The notes beneath the pieces were generated by a model, which ran no database searches, had not been told where the DNA came from, and saw only the letters and a program-made list of their open reading frames with translations. Both the position numbers and the translations under genes were made by a program. From Panopea generosa (lineage: Eukaryota > Mollusca > Bivalvia > Adapedonta > Hiatellidae), in contig CM055895.1 in assembly GCA_029582155.1 (NCBI GenBank), positions 9,371,544-9,435,543 of the forward strand: DNA of 64,000 nucleotides. Reading direction: 5' to 3'. Below are positions 37,281 to 49,275 of the stretch, piece after piece. Numbering within the stretch: position 1 is the stretch's first letter; each line of letters begins with the position of its first letter.

Positions 37281-37668
37281 AATTAGAGCTGTATAAGGTT
37301 GGGCATATTTTCGGAAATGCTTTTTTTTCTACAAATGAGAATAATGGAAAATTGTCATGAGATCTGCCAAATTTGACTGACACTAAGTGGTATATGGTAA
37401 ATATATACGAGTTAAGATATTCGTAGTGATACACTGCAAGAAATGGACAGAATTGTCAAAAATGAAGAGTGGTCCACAAACCATGGATATTGTGGTAAAG
37501 CAATATGGTCAATCCAATGTCTATTCCTTCACATTTGGGGCAACATATGCCACTCTATTTTATAACTATTGGTAAAGTTTTCAGTTTTCTAGAAGTGCTT
37601 TTCTCTATATGTAGAACAGTGCAAACATAATTGTTGTGTGAGACGTTAACGTTATGTTAGGTTAGATA
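37281..37668 (+). repeat. About 390-bp dispersed repeat R, copy 1
   Basis: Landmarks in order are 'aattagagctgtataa', 'gtcatgagatctgccaa', 'cgtagtgatacactgcaag', 'aagcaatatggtcaa', 'tttctctatatgtagaaca' and 'tgtgtgagacgtt'. The same landmarks occur in the same order on the minus strand at 39228-39624. A 62-codon frame lies across it but is not conserved in the other copy. Its nature (old transposon, duplicated exon region) is unknown. Confidence 0.75.
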
Positions 37669-38364
37669 CATTGTTTTGTATACAATGTCTCTCTTTAAGG
37701 TTTGACGACGGAAGGAGTGACGAGATTGGGTGCACTTTCCTCATATTGCCATTAATGTAAATGAATTGAGTGTAATAAAATAAAAAAAATTATACTAACA
37801 AATTAAGTTTAAGAATGTTAACTAAACTGAATATATCGTTACCAACAGAATAGCATTATAATGTTCTACCATTAAAATATAAAATACAACCATTCGTTTG
37901 ATAAGAGTCGCACCCATTTACTAAGATATTATATTGACACGTCAGGTTGTACAAGGTGACATATGTCTAAACAAACCGTACAGCAAGTGAATTCCCCACT
38001 CGTAGTCATCGGAAGCTATCTGTTCTTTGATAATTGAAAATAAGTTGGAAGGGAAGCAATCTAGATGTCATCGAAAAAAACCCAAAGTAAGTTAGCCGAC
38101 TAACATCGTCTCTTTTCTGGCATTCAACTATTTAGCTGTAAATATTTCATGATGACAACTGTAACAAAGCTACAGCTCATCGTGCTATCTTTCAAGGAAA
38201 TAGTTTGCTAACACAAAACCATGTCTGATCTGCGAACAAAGAGGATTACCAAGATTAAACAGCTGGTCGTTCCCAAATCATCTCAGTATGCCCAAAATGA
38301 AGGTGAACAGTGCAAAATGAAAAGAAGGATTAGAAATGCAAGATATTTTAAAATAACGAATAGC

Positions 38365-38572
38365 GTTCCCGATGGCTGAGTGGACTAAGATGTTGTCCTA
38401 ACATCACTTGTTCGGCTCGGTCCAAAAACGTTAGAAGAGAAAGTTTGCCAGTTACTTACAGAAGGATGACGGTTTGACTTAGATTATTCTGAGGTCTTCC
38501 TCCACCAATAAAACTTGAATATTCCATATATAACATGAATTGTGTTGATATAGCGCCAAACCTCATTAAAAT
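38365..38572 (+). mobile_element. SINE family L, copy
   Basis: The head 'gttcccgatggctgagtgg' matches the class II tRNA-like head of 4340. The body has 'tgaggtcttcctccacca' and 'gtgttgatatagcgcc'. Most B box sequence is diverged, so this is an old copy. It lies between the two inverted repeat R copies. Confidence 0.8.
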
Positions 38573-38577
38573 ATGGT

Positions 38578-38619
38578 TGATACCTCTGTATAAGGTTGCC
38601 TTATCGAACTTTCTGGTGT
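38578..38619 (+). repeat. Short dispersed repeat S, copy 1
   Basis: 'atacctctgtataaggtt' followed by 'cgaacttt' matches 'atacctctgtatatggtt' followed by 'tgaacttt' at 49169-49207. Confidence 0.5.
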
Positions 38620-39227
38620 GTGCAATTCCAAGTCATGGACAAAAGTAAATTGTACGATATCAAATCGATGTTTAACATAAACTTACACAAGTATTAATAT
38701 TCCATCCTTGTGATGCAAGACACAAAGCACTTACAGTCAATAAGTATTTATGATTACAACAAAAGATGTCCGAATGTATTGTAACAAAGTCGACATCAAG
38801 TGTTCTCCAAAGAAATCAAAATCATGCACTAGAGTGTCATAATTATTTTGTAATATAATTTTATGTTAATTTTTTTTATAGTTTCCTCGTTTCCAGATGA
38901 GATGTTATTCACAGAAGAGCAATAAACAGCAACATTGATAGAACTGCAACAAAACAATAATAATTCCTTATTTTGAAACAATGCGAAACAACAGAGAGAC
39001 TATTTCTAATGATCTCCTTAACAAGGGAGTGTTTTCGATATTTCATATTCATAACAACCTTCTTATACTTCTAAATATTAGTATGTTGGTTTTTTGCACC
39101 GTCTGTGGTATTTGCGTTACTATGATGTAATCTGTTTCATTATTCTCTTTTTCTTAATTGTAGCGTTCCAAGGGATCTTTTACCAGATACTGTTGCTATT
39201 ATGAATACGCTGAATGCTATGGGATTC

Positions 39228-39624
39228 TAACTTAAATATTGCTTTCACGTCTCACAACAATGCATTTTGCCCTGTACCACATATAGAGAAATGAACTTCT
39301 TGTACAGTGCCAATGGTTCTAATTGTTTTTTCACAACTAGTCCTCTGTTGGTCCAATTGTGCAGGAAAAACAAAGGGTTGACCAGATTGCTTTTTCATCA
39401 TTTCAATAGTTTAGTGACACCACTTCATTTTTAACAATTTTGCCAATTTGTTGTAGTGTATCACTACGCATCTGTAAACTGTTGTTTCTCCATCTAACCT
39501 AATTTCATCCAAACTTGGCAGAACTCATGAAAATGTTCCAATATGCTCATATATACAAATAAATATGAGTATTTTAAGCATTTTCAACAAAAATAATGCC
39601 AAACCGATTTATACAACTCTAATT
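39228..39624 (-). repeat. About 390-bp dispersed repeat R, copy 2 (inverted)
   Basis: This is the reverse-complement partner of 37281-37668, with clear similarity over its whole length, for example 'cgtagtgatacactacaac' and 'tttctctatatgtggtaca' on the minus strand. The two copies face each other across 1.6 kb. Confidence 0.75.
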
Positions 39625-40170
39625 GCTTGCGCGCAAGAATCTTGCCACCGTCACCAATGGGACTACTGTCACTAACTTATTTCCTTACTTTCTACTTAAG
39701 TTGTTCCTCACATAATACATTGGGCAAAACTATTTTACCTTTTAAGCTGTTATATCACATGTTTACGTGCAGTAAGATACACTATAAAAGTTTCCAGTGT
39801 TAATGGCGACGAAAGCAAATATGAGTTGTATTGTTATACAACCTTCAGTGCTGAAAAATTGCAGACAAATTGAAAAAAGAAATCGATTATAATAGCACAA
39901 TTTCTTAATTTTGTAGTAATATATATAAAACAATGTTGACTAATGTAATATTTTGTACAATTTAGTTGCTTAAAAGAAAAGCCTTTTAATATAACTGAGT
40001 AAATATAACTGAGTGAGTGGAAGCCAAACATTAACGCACATATCAAACGTTTTTATTGAACTCATTTGGTTATAATAATGGTTTACTAGTCCTGAGAATT
40101 GAAATACTTGTAAGCATTGTTCCTAGCTAGATAAGTTCATTAAAATATGATCATGGTTAGAAGAAGATTT

Positions 40171-40330
40171 AACGTAGCAGTGGAACTATTGTTACTTCAT
40201 AATACTAATCTGAACACTGTGGTAAAGCTGCATATTGACATAAGTCGAGTGGAAAATATTTGATAGATAAACTTTAAATGTTTAAAATATTTGAACTTTG
40301 ATAAGTCGTATCACAACAAAAACATGTTAA
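40171..40330 (+). repeat. Direct repeat T, copy 1
   Basis: 'gctgcatattgacataag...gtggaaaatat...tttgaactttgataag...atcacaacaaaa' parallels 41155-41310, where the repeat lies next to a mariner/Tc1-like transposase fragment. It is probably transposon-derived non-coding sequence. Confidence 0.6.
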
Positions 40331-40607
40331 CAAACAAGGTCGTTAATATTGTAAAACCATATTTCATTTTGTAAAAAAACTATATTAAAAACTTATTAAC
40401 TCCATTCATAATTTCCATTAATTTTTTTTTCTTTCACGAACGTATACTTGAACAAAACAAGTGACAAAGGAACTAGTGAGTGTCTAGATTTGTGTTAGAG
40501 TTGAAACACGTGTTTTACTTTCTGTTGATTACGAAGGATAGCGTACGTTAAAAATAGCGCCGGGATCAACATTTCATCTTACATACATTGTATTCTAAAA
40601 AAGGTGA

Positions 40608-40843
40608 GGGTCCTTCGTGGCCGAGAGGTCTAAGGCACCGTCTCAAGATCGCTTACTAATTTTCGAGTCCCGCTCGCTCCAAAAAACATTATGTGAGAAA
40701 AGTTGTTAATTGCTTGTGGAAGGACAGTGGTTCTACTTAGTCTGACTCAGTTTAAAGTCTTCATTCACCAGTAAATCTGGATATGCCATCATTAACCTGA
40801 ATTGTGTTAAAATGGCGTTAAACCCCATTCAAATAAAAAAAAG
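40608..40843 (+). mobile_element. SINE family L, copy with good pol III boxes
   Basis: The head 'gtccttcgtggccgagagg' with 'tctaaggcaccgtctcaag' and B box-like 'ttttcgagtcccgctcgctc' is close to that at 4340. The body ends 'aatggcgttaaaccccattc' and an A-rich tail. Confidence 0.85.
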
Positions 40844-41035
40844 TAGCACAAAAATAAATGATACCGGATGAAAGAACCCGTTGAAATTATTTCAATTTAA
40901 AATGATCAAATCCACATGAATAACCCTCAAGACACCAACATAATTTACCAATACCTAAAAAAATGAGAAACCTTCTTCTGTTCCCCATTGATAGGTAATT
41001 TATACGAACTAATAACAAAGATACTTCACACCACA

Positions 41036-41170
41036 CACGACATGGTCAAATATCTGTCCAGGTCAGGAGCGTTTTTGGCTAGGTGGGACGGTGCGTTATC
41101 TTGGTGGAATAGTTGATTGTTTATTTCAGCAACAGTCCTTGTCTTGGTTGTTGCAGTAATGGAGCTTCAT
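41036..41170 (-). pseudogene. Tc1/mariner-superfamily transposase fragment 1
   Basis: On the minus strand this encodes 'TVAEINNQLFHQDNAPSHLA' followed by KNAPDLDRYL. The block FHQDNAPSH is the hallmark around the second catalytic Asp of Tc1/mariner transposases, which cut and paste DNA at TA sites. Only about 40 codons survive; neither the first nor the third Asp region is recognisable nearby. A second fragment of the same kind lies at 41745-41880 and repeat T lies on its upstream side. Confidence 0.6.
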
Positions 41171-41310
41171 AATAATAAACTGAACCCTTCGGTAAAGTAG
41201 CATATTGACACACTTGTAATGGAATATATATTGATACATCAATTGATAATGTTTGATATATTTGAATTTTGACAAAGTTATATCTCAACAAAATCTTATT
41301 TAGATTTGAA
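41155..41310 (+). repeat. Direct repeat T, copy 2
   Basis: It matches 40171-40330 at about two thirds identity by eye. It directly adjoins the 5' side of transposase fragment 1. Confidence 0.6.
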
Positions 41311-41744
41311 ATCGATTTTTAACAGTTTATCTGAGAATACCCTTAAGAGTTAACAACCAGCTTAGATACCTTCAGTAATATATATCTAGCAACAAAAACT
41401 GCGGTCGTCTAAAGGGAATGGTCTAATGGCTTTAAAATCCAGATAAGATGAAATGTACAGTCCTGAAAGATAAGGTAAAAAACTAATAGGTCCAACATTT
41501 TAATTGATCAGGAAGGTCATACTGACACACCCGCATATGTTTCCTAAAAACTTTAATCAAATTATAAAATACTTCTAAACTTTCGATTTATTTATTAAAA
41601 GGAAAAGATGAAAAAGAAAATCTTTGTATCTTTTATAATATGAGGAAAAATGACCTCTTGCCTAAATAGTGTTATTATTATTATTTTGATTTGTTTATAT
41701 TATTTTATTTTATGTCCATGTATAATGTGCGTCTTACATGAAGA

Positions 41745-41880
41745 TGAGACGACTAACTGAAAAATCTGTCAAAGTCAGCAATCTTTCCGGCTAGGGGGGA
41801 CGGTGCGTTATCTTGGTGGAACAGTTAATAGATTATTCCAGCACCAGTCTTCTTCTTTGTTGTTGTTGCGGTTCCTAGAT
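41745..41880 (-). pseudogene. Tc1/mariner-superfamily transposase fragment 2
   Basis: The minus strand encodes 'LFHQDNAPSPLAGKIADFDR', a diverged copy of fragment 1 (His to Pro in the QDNAPSH block). It is similarly truncated. The two fragments lie 700 bp apart in the same orientation, so they came from two insertions or from a local duplication. Confidence 0.6.
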
Positions 41881-42652
41881 ATCTGCCGGTGACTTGGAAT
41901 GGATCGCCAATTTGCTACAGTAAGATCAACTGTCTTTATTTAGACATTAGTTCATAGTTGGTTTGTAAAGTTTCAAAATATTACTTTATACCATATATAT
42001 TTCTTATTATTTATGGGTATAAATTAATTGGGCACATGCATAATGAAATAATAATGTTGTTTTTGACAATATTGGAAATTCATAGTTTTGCATGTTAAAT
42101 GGAAATTGACAGTAGCTGTTGTGCATGATTAAGGAACATCCATTCAATGATTATGAAAAAAATGAGATGGATTTGTATGATGACTTGGTTGATTTGGTGT
42201 TTTAGAGAGTGTGGATTAGCTGCAATTTCATGCGCTATATCCCCTTTTTACTCTCTGGTTCGAATAAATGTATATATATATATCCCATCGGTGGTTTTTA
42301 TTCTCCGTATTAGTCGTTCGTATCGTCTCAAGATTGCCTTAAATACGAGAATCCGCTGCTCATTTTCTTCGTATTTCAATTTCCGTAGTACCTATCATGC
42401 GCAAACGCTTTCTTTAAGTATGGTCCCTATAAACAGCAGATTAACCTATACTTTCTTATGCGGACTGTTCTCCGCATTTCAGTTTGAGCGGATTTAATTT
42501 GACCGCACCTAAACACTACCTGCGAGTCGCTAATGACATTTGAATCCAAGGCTCTTTGAACATTTCAGTTAAAGAATTGACAATTAATTTTATATGTATG
42601 TCTGAGTCATTCCAGAGTCGTCACAAACTTTAACGACATCGCACATATTCGC

Positions 42653-42666
42653 ACGTGACGTCACGT
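42653..42666. promoter_or_regulatory. Palindromic CRE (acgtgacgtcacgt)
   Basis: A perfect 14-bp palindrome contains the CREB/ATF octamer tgacgtca. A second tgacgtca lies exactly 80 bp further at 42736-42743. The local GC content is raised over 42.5-43.0 kb. No transcript start or gene is recognised nearby. Confidence 0.4.
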
Positions 42667-43299
42667 CAATGCTTTTACAGTTGTCAGAGAAACACCCCGG
42701 TTTTGTGCAATCCGTAATACTTAAACGTTAGCATATGACGTCATTCATTTCAGATTGGGGGAATTGTTGGGGGCAGAATATACGTAGATCATGTAGTAAA
42801 ACTGTTTAAAAATCACATTATACCAAACATTTAAATGACACCCATACCATTTATCCTACAAACTCACTTAAAGCAGAATTTGGTGTTTTAAATAAAATGA
42901 ATTCCGATATGCCCCGTCCCGCTACTATCCCAATCCCGCCAATTCTACTCGCAGTGCATAAGGTACCAGGTTGCAAAACCGGTTAAGACTCATTTTTATA
43001 ATTTGCACATTTTGTGCGTATGTGTGTGAGTTCTATTAAAAAGATTCAAAAGCCACAAAAAATTGAGTAAATCAAAGCAATTTTCCCCCGAAAATTACTA
43101 CAATGACGAATTTTGTTTGTAAGATATCAAAATGTTCCCATTCAGACCCCATATTCCATCCAGCGACGACATCTTTATCCACACGTCTGTCTTGGTGTTT
43201 TTGTGTGTGTTTTTAATAAAAACTTTTAATTAAAAGTAACCAAATATCAGAATAAACAACAATAGTACTATTATCCTCAAACCAACTAGAATGAGACAT

Positions 43300-43465
43300 T
43301 TTTTTAAACAAATCGACTTTTTTCCCACTTGAATCAGTGGTGAGAGACGAATGATAATGAGACACAATGTCGTATATCAGTCATCACGGAGACTGTTGCC
43401 GAGCGGGGATTCGAACTCACGACCTCTGGATTGATAGTCAGACGCGTAATCGACTGAGCTAATCT
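43300..43465 (-). mobile_element. tRNA-headed SINE, same body as at 0.3 kb
   Basis: Read on the minus strand the head has A box 'tagctcagtcgattacgcg', B box 'gagttcgaatccccgctcgg' and an anticodon arm with a mismatch and an 8-base loop, so it is not a working tRNA. It is followed by 'cattcgtctctcaccactga', the body block also found at 305-490. The 3' end is lost or diverged. Confidence 0.75.
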
Positions 43466-43473
43466 TCAAAGTA

Positions 43474-45673
43474 TATGAGCAAAAAATGAGCGCATTCTTG
43501 TCAGTAAATCATGAATATACATTGAATAAAAAAGATAATTCTGTAGGAAATTGTTTTTCATCTGTTATTTTGCTAAAGTTGAATGACAGGGGAAGCTATT
43601 TAAATGATGTTTTCGAAATATTCTGATCCTAATCATTTCGACATATTGAAAATAATATCATTTCAAAGCAAATTGTGAAACTGTTAGAAATTTCAAGTAA
43701 ATGAAACGTGATACTTTACAACAGTCTACTTTAATACAACGGTATTACTATTATATTATACACAATTGAATTGAGATAAATTTGAATGGTTCTGGAAATT
43801 TAATTTAATATTTAAAGTTTAATATACTATATTAAATTATAAGAGACAATTGTTAACATGGATAAATAAATATCAATATTTCATCCTTTACTTATCTTAT
43901 GATGTGATGGTGTGTTAAAGAGCGAGGTTGGATACAAATGTTAACCAAAATGTGTGTGTATGTGTGTGTTAAATATTTTAAGAAGATTCGACAATACGGT
44001 GCGTGAAATTTTTGTTACCAGCACAAAACCCTTCGAGAACGTTTAGTAAACGAACGCTTAACGCAAACAGTTTAGCACAACGTTATCCAATTAAAAGTCG
44101 ATTAAACCGTTTCAACTACATGTAACAAGCCGAATTTCATTAAAGTAAAACAAAGAGCAAATGTTCGTAACTGCGTGACTCTGAACGTCTGATCCTCACT
44201 GTAATGAGACGAAAAAAAAACAACAACCAACAAAATGCAACTTAGAATAAGCACTTAAGCTTAATATCTCGAAATGTTCACAATGTCATTTAAATATCTG
44301 TTTTTATTTGACCAGACTTGATGCTATATCAAAGCATGCTATAATCACCTTAAGTGTTTGTTTTATCTAAATTGTTATAAATGCGTATTGAAAATGTAAT
44401 TAAATGTTCCGTTATTGAAATGAAAAAAAATACAATTAATTGATTTCAATAGAGATAAGAAACGAAATTTAATTGAATACGAAAATATCGTTAAATTTCA
44501 TTAAATTATTCGGTATAGCGCGCATTGAAAATATTCAGACGAATGATTGAACAATGAAACACTTCTTCATTGAATTTCAGTCTTAGAAGGACGAGCTAAT
44601 AATATTTAACGACATATCTCAAAAGTTTATAGTTTTGATCGAAAAACTTTAACTAAACTATGACCCAGAGAAATACCTCAACAATATCATCAAATTTTAT
44701 TTTAAGCACATTATTTTCGACGCTATTTTTCCAAAAATGTTAATGTATTTAGATATCTAAAGCTAACGGATTGATACAAGCGCGCTGTATGTATCAAATG
44801 TGTGTGACATTATCATGAATAATATCAGATAACAGGATCCCTAGGAAGTACAGAAAGCAGGTAGCTTGTTATTAATATCTTCTTTGAAATAATAAAATTT
44901 ACACTGTATTGCTCGAAACTAGAATAAAGATTAATCCGGTGAAATACAAAGGTGTTGTTTGTATTTTCCGTTACTCTTCATGAACAGAATCGGTAAGATC
45001 GAGCATGTGATTTCAATTATTTGGTTGCTTTCTGATAATCTTTTTTATAAGATATAGTTATGTTTAGTACGAGTATACTTTTACATTGTTTTTAAATGAA
45101 ATATGGACATTATAATTGAAATATTTCTAAAAATAACAATTACAATAACGACAGGCAAATTCATAATGTATGTATTTTATTTATCTTTGCAAATGACTAT
45201 TTTCTGAATTTTTATGTCACGTCGCGGATGTTTCTCTTCCTTGAATTATTCATTTAATTCACAAAGTAATAGATAAGAGTACATATGTATAATGACAATA
45301 CTTGTTTGCAGAAATAATTGAATGTATGTGGACCATTATAGCAGTAATAGTCTGAAACAAATATCAAATCCCTCGCACACAACGCAATCAATTTTAAATG
45401 AAAATTATTCGTTTAATAACCGGTATTTTCAATGCTGTTTCTTCAGTAAGAAAACTATCATTTATATCAATGGCAAGCTAGAATTATCCTTGAAATGTAA
45501 AAATATGCTTTAGAGACGTTTTAGATTTTAATTCACATTAATAATAGAATACATATTTTGTAATACTTGGGAAATATAACGCACCAGACAAATCATGGTT
45601 CTTAATATGTGTATTTGTCCAAAAAGACAGCATCTTACCATTATAAATTCTAGCAATAATTTGTATTTTCTGT
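43474..45673. other. No gene recognised
   Basis: 2.2 kb of AT-rich DNA with short chance frames only. Confidence 0.6.
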
Positions 45674-45758
45674 ATATCGTCCCATTGGTGCAAGAAGGTA
45701 CCAAGTGCGTTCTTATTTTATATACACTTGGTACCTTATTGCACCAATGGGACGATAT
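45674..45758. repeat. 85-bp near-perfect foldback (34-bp arms, 17-base loop)
   Basis: Arms run 45674-45707 and 45725-45758 with one mismatch. They start tatcgtcccattggtgcaa on each strand and close around 'cgttcttattttatata'. TA dinucleotides sit at both ends of the palindrome (45675-45676 and 45756-45757). Two readings fit: a tiny TA-flanked MITE, or a miRNA-type precursor (stem length and total size are in range). Many animal miRNAs arose from such MITEs, so both may be true. The plus-strand frame of 76 codons across it is a by-product. Confidence 0.7.
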
Positions 45759-48514
45759 TCAATTGATGCACTTACATAGAAATATCAGAATACGCCAGAG
45801 CTTTACTATATCACGAACGAAATAGATTATATTTTACTAAATGTCTCTATATCATACTATTCACAAGACCTGTTCCACGTTATATGTTTATGTTTCCTCA
45901 CGCAATATATAGATTCTGCCTAAAAGCAGTTAAAATATAAATTAGTTGTATACGTTTTTAAGCATTTTAAAGCATTTATGCATTGTTTGGTTTATACTCG
46001 TACACCGCCAAGGAGCACTATAACAACGCAGAGTGGTTAAGGTCGACAACTAAACACAGCTTCGCGATGATCTGCTGCGCGTAAAAACTGCATATTTGAA
46101 TGCATGTAGTCATTAATTAACACAACCATGAGTAATGTGAAAGCTTTTCTTCACGATTTCGTTTCATCTATTAATTTTGATAATTATTTCTAAGGTTTTA
46201 ACTAGCATATACATGTGCATTAGTGAGGGATCTTAAACACAGTCGTTTGCAAGTCCTTATTGAATATTAATGTAAAACGAAAGTAGACGAAACTACATCG
46301 TTAAGAACATTCTTCCATTCAGAACAACCTTGTTGACAGTTAACTTATTCAAATACCTTTGATTAAAACATGATATAACTAATTGCCATTTATCAACTAC
46401 ATGTACAATGTACAAAATATCGCCTGAATAAACTTCATTTTCCACAGCTTTATGTCGATGCTGTTTAAAATGTCGGATTTTCTTCTACGGAGTCACAGAT
46501 AATAGTCGATAGTTTTAACACTTGACTTATCTTTTCGAAGCTGTCTCGGTGAATGCTGAAGTAGATATTTCAACAAATATTTTAGAAATAAACCTTTTTA
46601 CCGAAACAATATTAAAGCGTGTAAGAATATATCAAATACATGTTAAAATTAGTAGCGGGAGATTAAAATGCGGATAATAATGATAATAATAATAATAATT
46701 ACAATTAAGAAAAATGGAAAAAGTTACAAGATTGTTGATCAATCTGAGTATTATACATAATAATATGCGTGCTCTGTTCAACTTGACAAGCCAAATTGTA
46801 ATAAAATAAATTGTAATTAAATATTTTTTTACGCCAACTCAATAGATTTACATACTACAAAACTTGTTAAAATGAAAGATTTGCTTTTAAATATATATTA
46901 TATATTAAGTTGCAAACATGCACCAATTTGTGTGCTAGTGTGTCTTGTCCATATACATATATATTATCTATTATAATATCTGAGAGTGCCTGTCATAAGG
47001 TGGTACAAGAAAATTTAATCATATACTTCTTTCAACTTTTTTATCTGATTATAAAATGTCTCTCACTCTTTCTCTCTCCTTTTAATTCTATTTCTTTCAT
47101 CACTTCACTCTTTCTGTCTCTCGCTCAATCACCTACTGTATGTTTACACTCGTTTATATAAGCATTAACATGTAATTTGTTCTATTATACAGTGTAAACC
47201 TGTTACTTGTAGGGGGAGGGTCGAATCTATGTTGGAAGAACTTGTGGCCCAATCCCATTTAAAAGATATGAAATAAAATATGTTTAAACTAAAAGAGATG
47301 CGCATACAACGGCAACACAAGTCCTATGACTTATGTGACCACAGTTATATGCACTGCATAAGTAGAAATAACACACTCAGCACCAACATGTAGACAGTAA
47401 GTCGTATTCCTGTGCCTTGTTTAAAATGTAACTTAAACAAAATCATATAACATGTATATGTAGACACATGATATCTTATTTAGACACATATTTGGTACTT
47501 GGTAAGTTTAATTAAAATAGCATGTGGAAGGAAAACACATAAAACCTAGGCTCAAACGAAAGAAAAAAGAGATCTGTATAAATTAATTCATTAACTTGGG
47601 AGTATGACATGGATTAGTGTTTGTTCTATGTGAAAATGTTAAACTGTACCCTTTAAACAAACTCAGTGTAGTAGTAATTTAAGTAATTATACTTCATGAA
47701 CATATTTCCTTTTTATTGATTCTGCCAGAAAAATTGCACGTGACTTCCACGTAATAATGGGTCAGACATTCATGAATTTAAGAGAAACAAAATTTGTAAA
47801 TTATGTGAATATTATAAATGTTTTTATTTCATTCATAATAACTTAAATGAAGAATTGTGATAAACTGATTTTTTTACCTTCTTCAGATGATCGCATGTAG
47901 AACTCCTGCAGAAATTTGTTTTCAATGCTTCTTTTATCTTCTTTATTCGAAAGTTTACAATTACTGTTATTTATATATTTAATTCTAATGTCTATATGTT
48001 ACTGCTGTTGGTTAATTGGAATGGACTAATATATATAAATGTACGTCCTTTTCTTCAGGTGCTCTGATATGAAATGCCAAACATCCTCTGTAGCATATCC
48101 GAAGCGTCTTTAATAGTATTTGCTAAGATATGTACTATTTTGCAATGTTTACCATATCGACACTTATCCGTGTCTTTGAATTTATGTCACAAAACTGTGA
48201 CAATTCAAAAATTAAAATATTATATAAACTGATAAATGCGTGATCTAACATTAGACAAAATCAGCAATAAAAAGTTTAATTTTTATTATTGACTAAATTG
48301 ATTTTAATTTAGTGTTCTATTTATGTGATTTACGGAGTAATATTAAAATATATCTAAAGCAGGAAAATTGAAAGAAAATTGCTTGAAAATATAAAGCAAT
48401 ATCAGAGAAAATCTCAGAGATTCAAATCGATCGCGTTTATGTCATTAAGCATAAACACTCCCATGAATATTAAAAATAGCACCAACTAAATATGCTTACA
48501 CATATTTATCACAT
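45759..48514. other. No gene recognised
   Basis: 2.7 kb of AT-rich DNA. An (AAT)n run lies near 46675-46700 and a pyrimidine-rich patch near 47060-47120. A GC-richer patch at 46000-46090 shows no recognisable coding or RNA feature. Confidence 0.55.
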
Positions 48515-48727
48515 TTAAAATATCTCTGGTGATAATACTGCTATAGATAATAAACTGTCACAAACTATTATCTTATCGAGATGATCTGTAACCAACTGTC
48601 GACCTGAATCACTGGTCCTTGTGACATATGCCTTTACCTCAGAGCTCATGCTGGCTCCAAGGTTCCCGGATAGATTACCTGTTAGCTCACGTTCGAGGGC
48701 TTCAAATACACTACCACAGTGATTTTC
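48515..48727 (-). CDS. Candidate host exon (unknown protein), minus strand
   Basis: A 70-codon open frame runs from a plausible 3' splice site (tttctttacattatattgtccag just before 48727, pyrimidine-leaning with a final cag) to a stop at 48515-48517. It encodes 'ENHCGSVFEALERELTGNLS' and later 'SSEVKAYVTRTSDSGRQLVT' then DHLDKI. Composition is balanced and hydrophilic, and the 48580-48727 part is clearly richer in GC than the surrounding DNA, unlike the AT-driven chance frames of the window. The more hydrophobic last 17 residues may be past the real exon end; possible donors are gag|gtaaag and cag|gtcgac. I do not recognise the family, and no neighbouring exon is identified. Confidence 0.35.
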   Translation of the reverse strand, partial: ENHCGSVFEALERELTGNLSGNLGASMSSEVKAYVTRTSDSGRQLVTDHLDKIIVCDSLLSIAVLSPEIF

Positions 48728-49168
48728 CTGGACAATATAATGTAAAGAAATGTTAACATTCGACTTCTAAGAGGTTGTACACGCTCAGTACCGTATTCAG
48801 GGAGACCAATGCCCAATGCATGTAAAAATCCTAATATGTTGGTCTTTGATACAAGAGCCCTCCAATCCTACAATCTTTGACGCAAATATGTTTGTAAAAG
48901 CCGCTGGGTTCCGTAGTTATAGTATGTAATAGGTTCTACCAATTTACAGAAAAACACAATACTAAATTGATATTTGTCAAAATGACCAAACGGCAAAACA
49001 CCATTATCAATCCATTTGATGTACACACCTCGTTTTATAAGGACTCAAGATAATGGATGTTTTCCAATTTAATTTCTGTTAAACCGGTTTCACCAGATGC
49101 TAATTACGAAGGTTTCTGGATGTATTAAATTTATATATATCACCATGTGGGGCATTCTAACATGAAAG

Positions 49169-49207
49169 GGCTAATACCTCTGTATATGGTTTTATTGAAC
49201 TTTGCTG
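49169..49207 (+). repeat. Short dispersed repeat S, copy 2
   Basis: It matches 38578-38619. The surrounding 48.9-49.3 kb region may be part of a larger unidentified element. Confidence 0.45.
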
Positions 49208-49253
49208 TGACATCTGTTAAAGCTTGGGATTAATATTTAAAATGTAATGTAAA

Positions 49254-49275
49254 ACACGCTATACGTATAGCGTGT
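49254..49275. repeat. Perfect 22-bp palindrome
   Basis: acacgctatac is followed directly by its reverse complement with no loop. A second palindrome aaaaccggtttt follows at about 49277-49288. It is a possible protein-binding site or cruciform. Confidence 0.7.

Noticed and set aside
42147-42497. 116-codon plus-strand frame
   Set aside because: Length is within what chance gives in this base composition, composition is hydrophobic and unrecognised. A different frame just upstream (HPFNDYEKNEMDLYDDLVD) looks more protein-like but is only about 25 codons.
43394-43463. Functional tRNA gene (minus strand)
   Set aside because: The anticodon stem has a mismatch with an 8-base loop, and the body of a known repeat follows directly.
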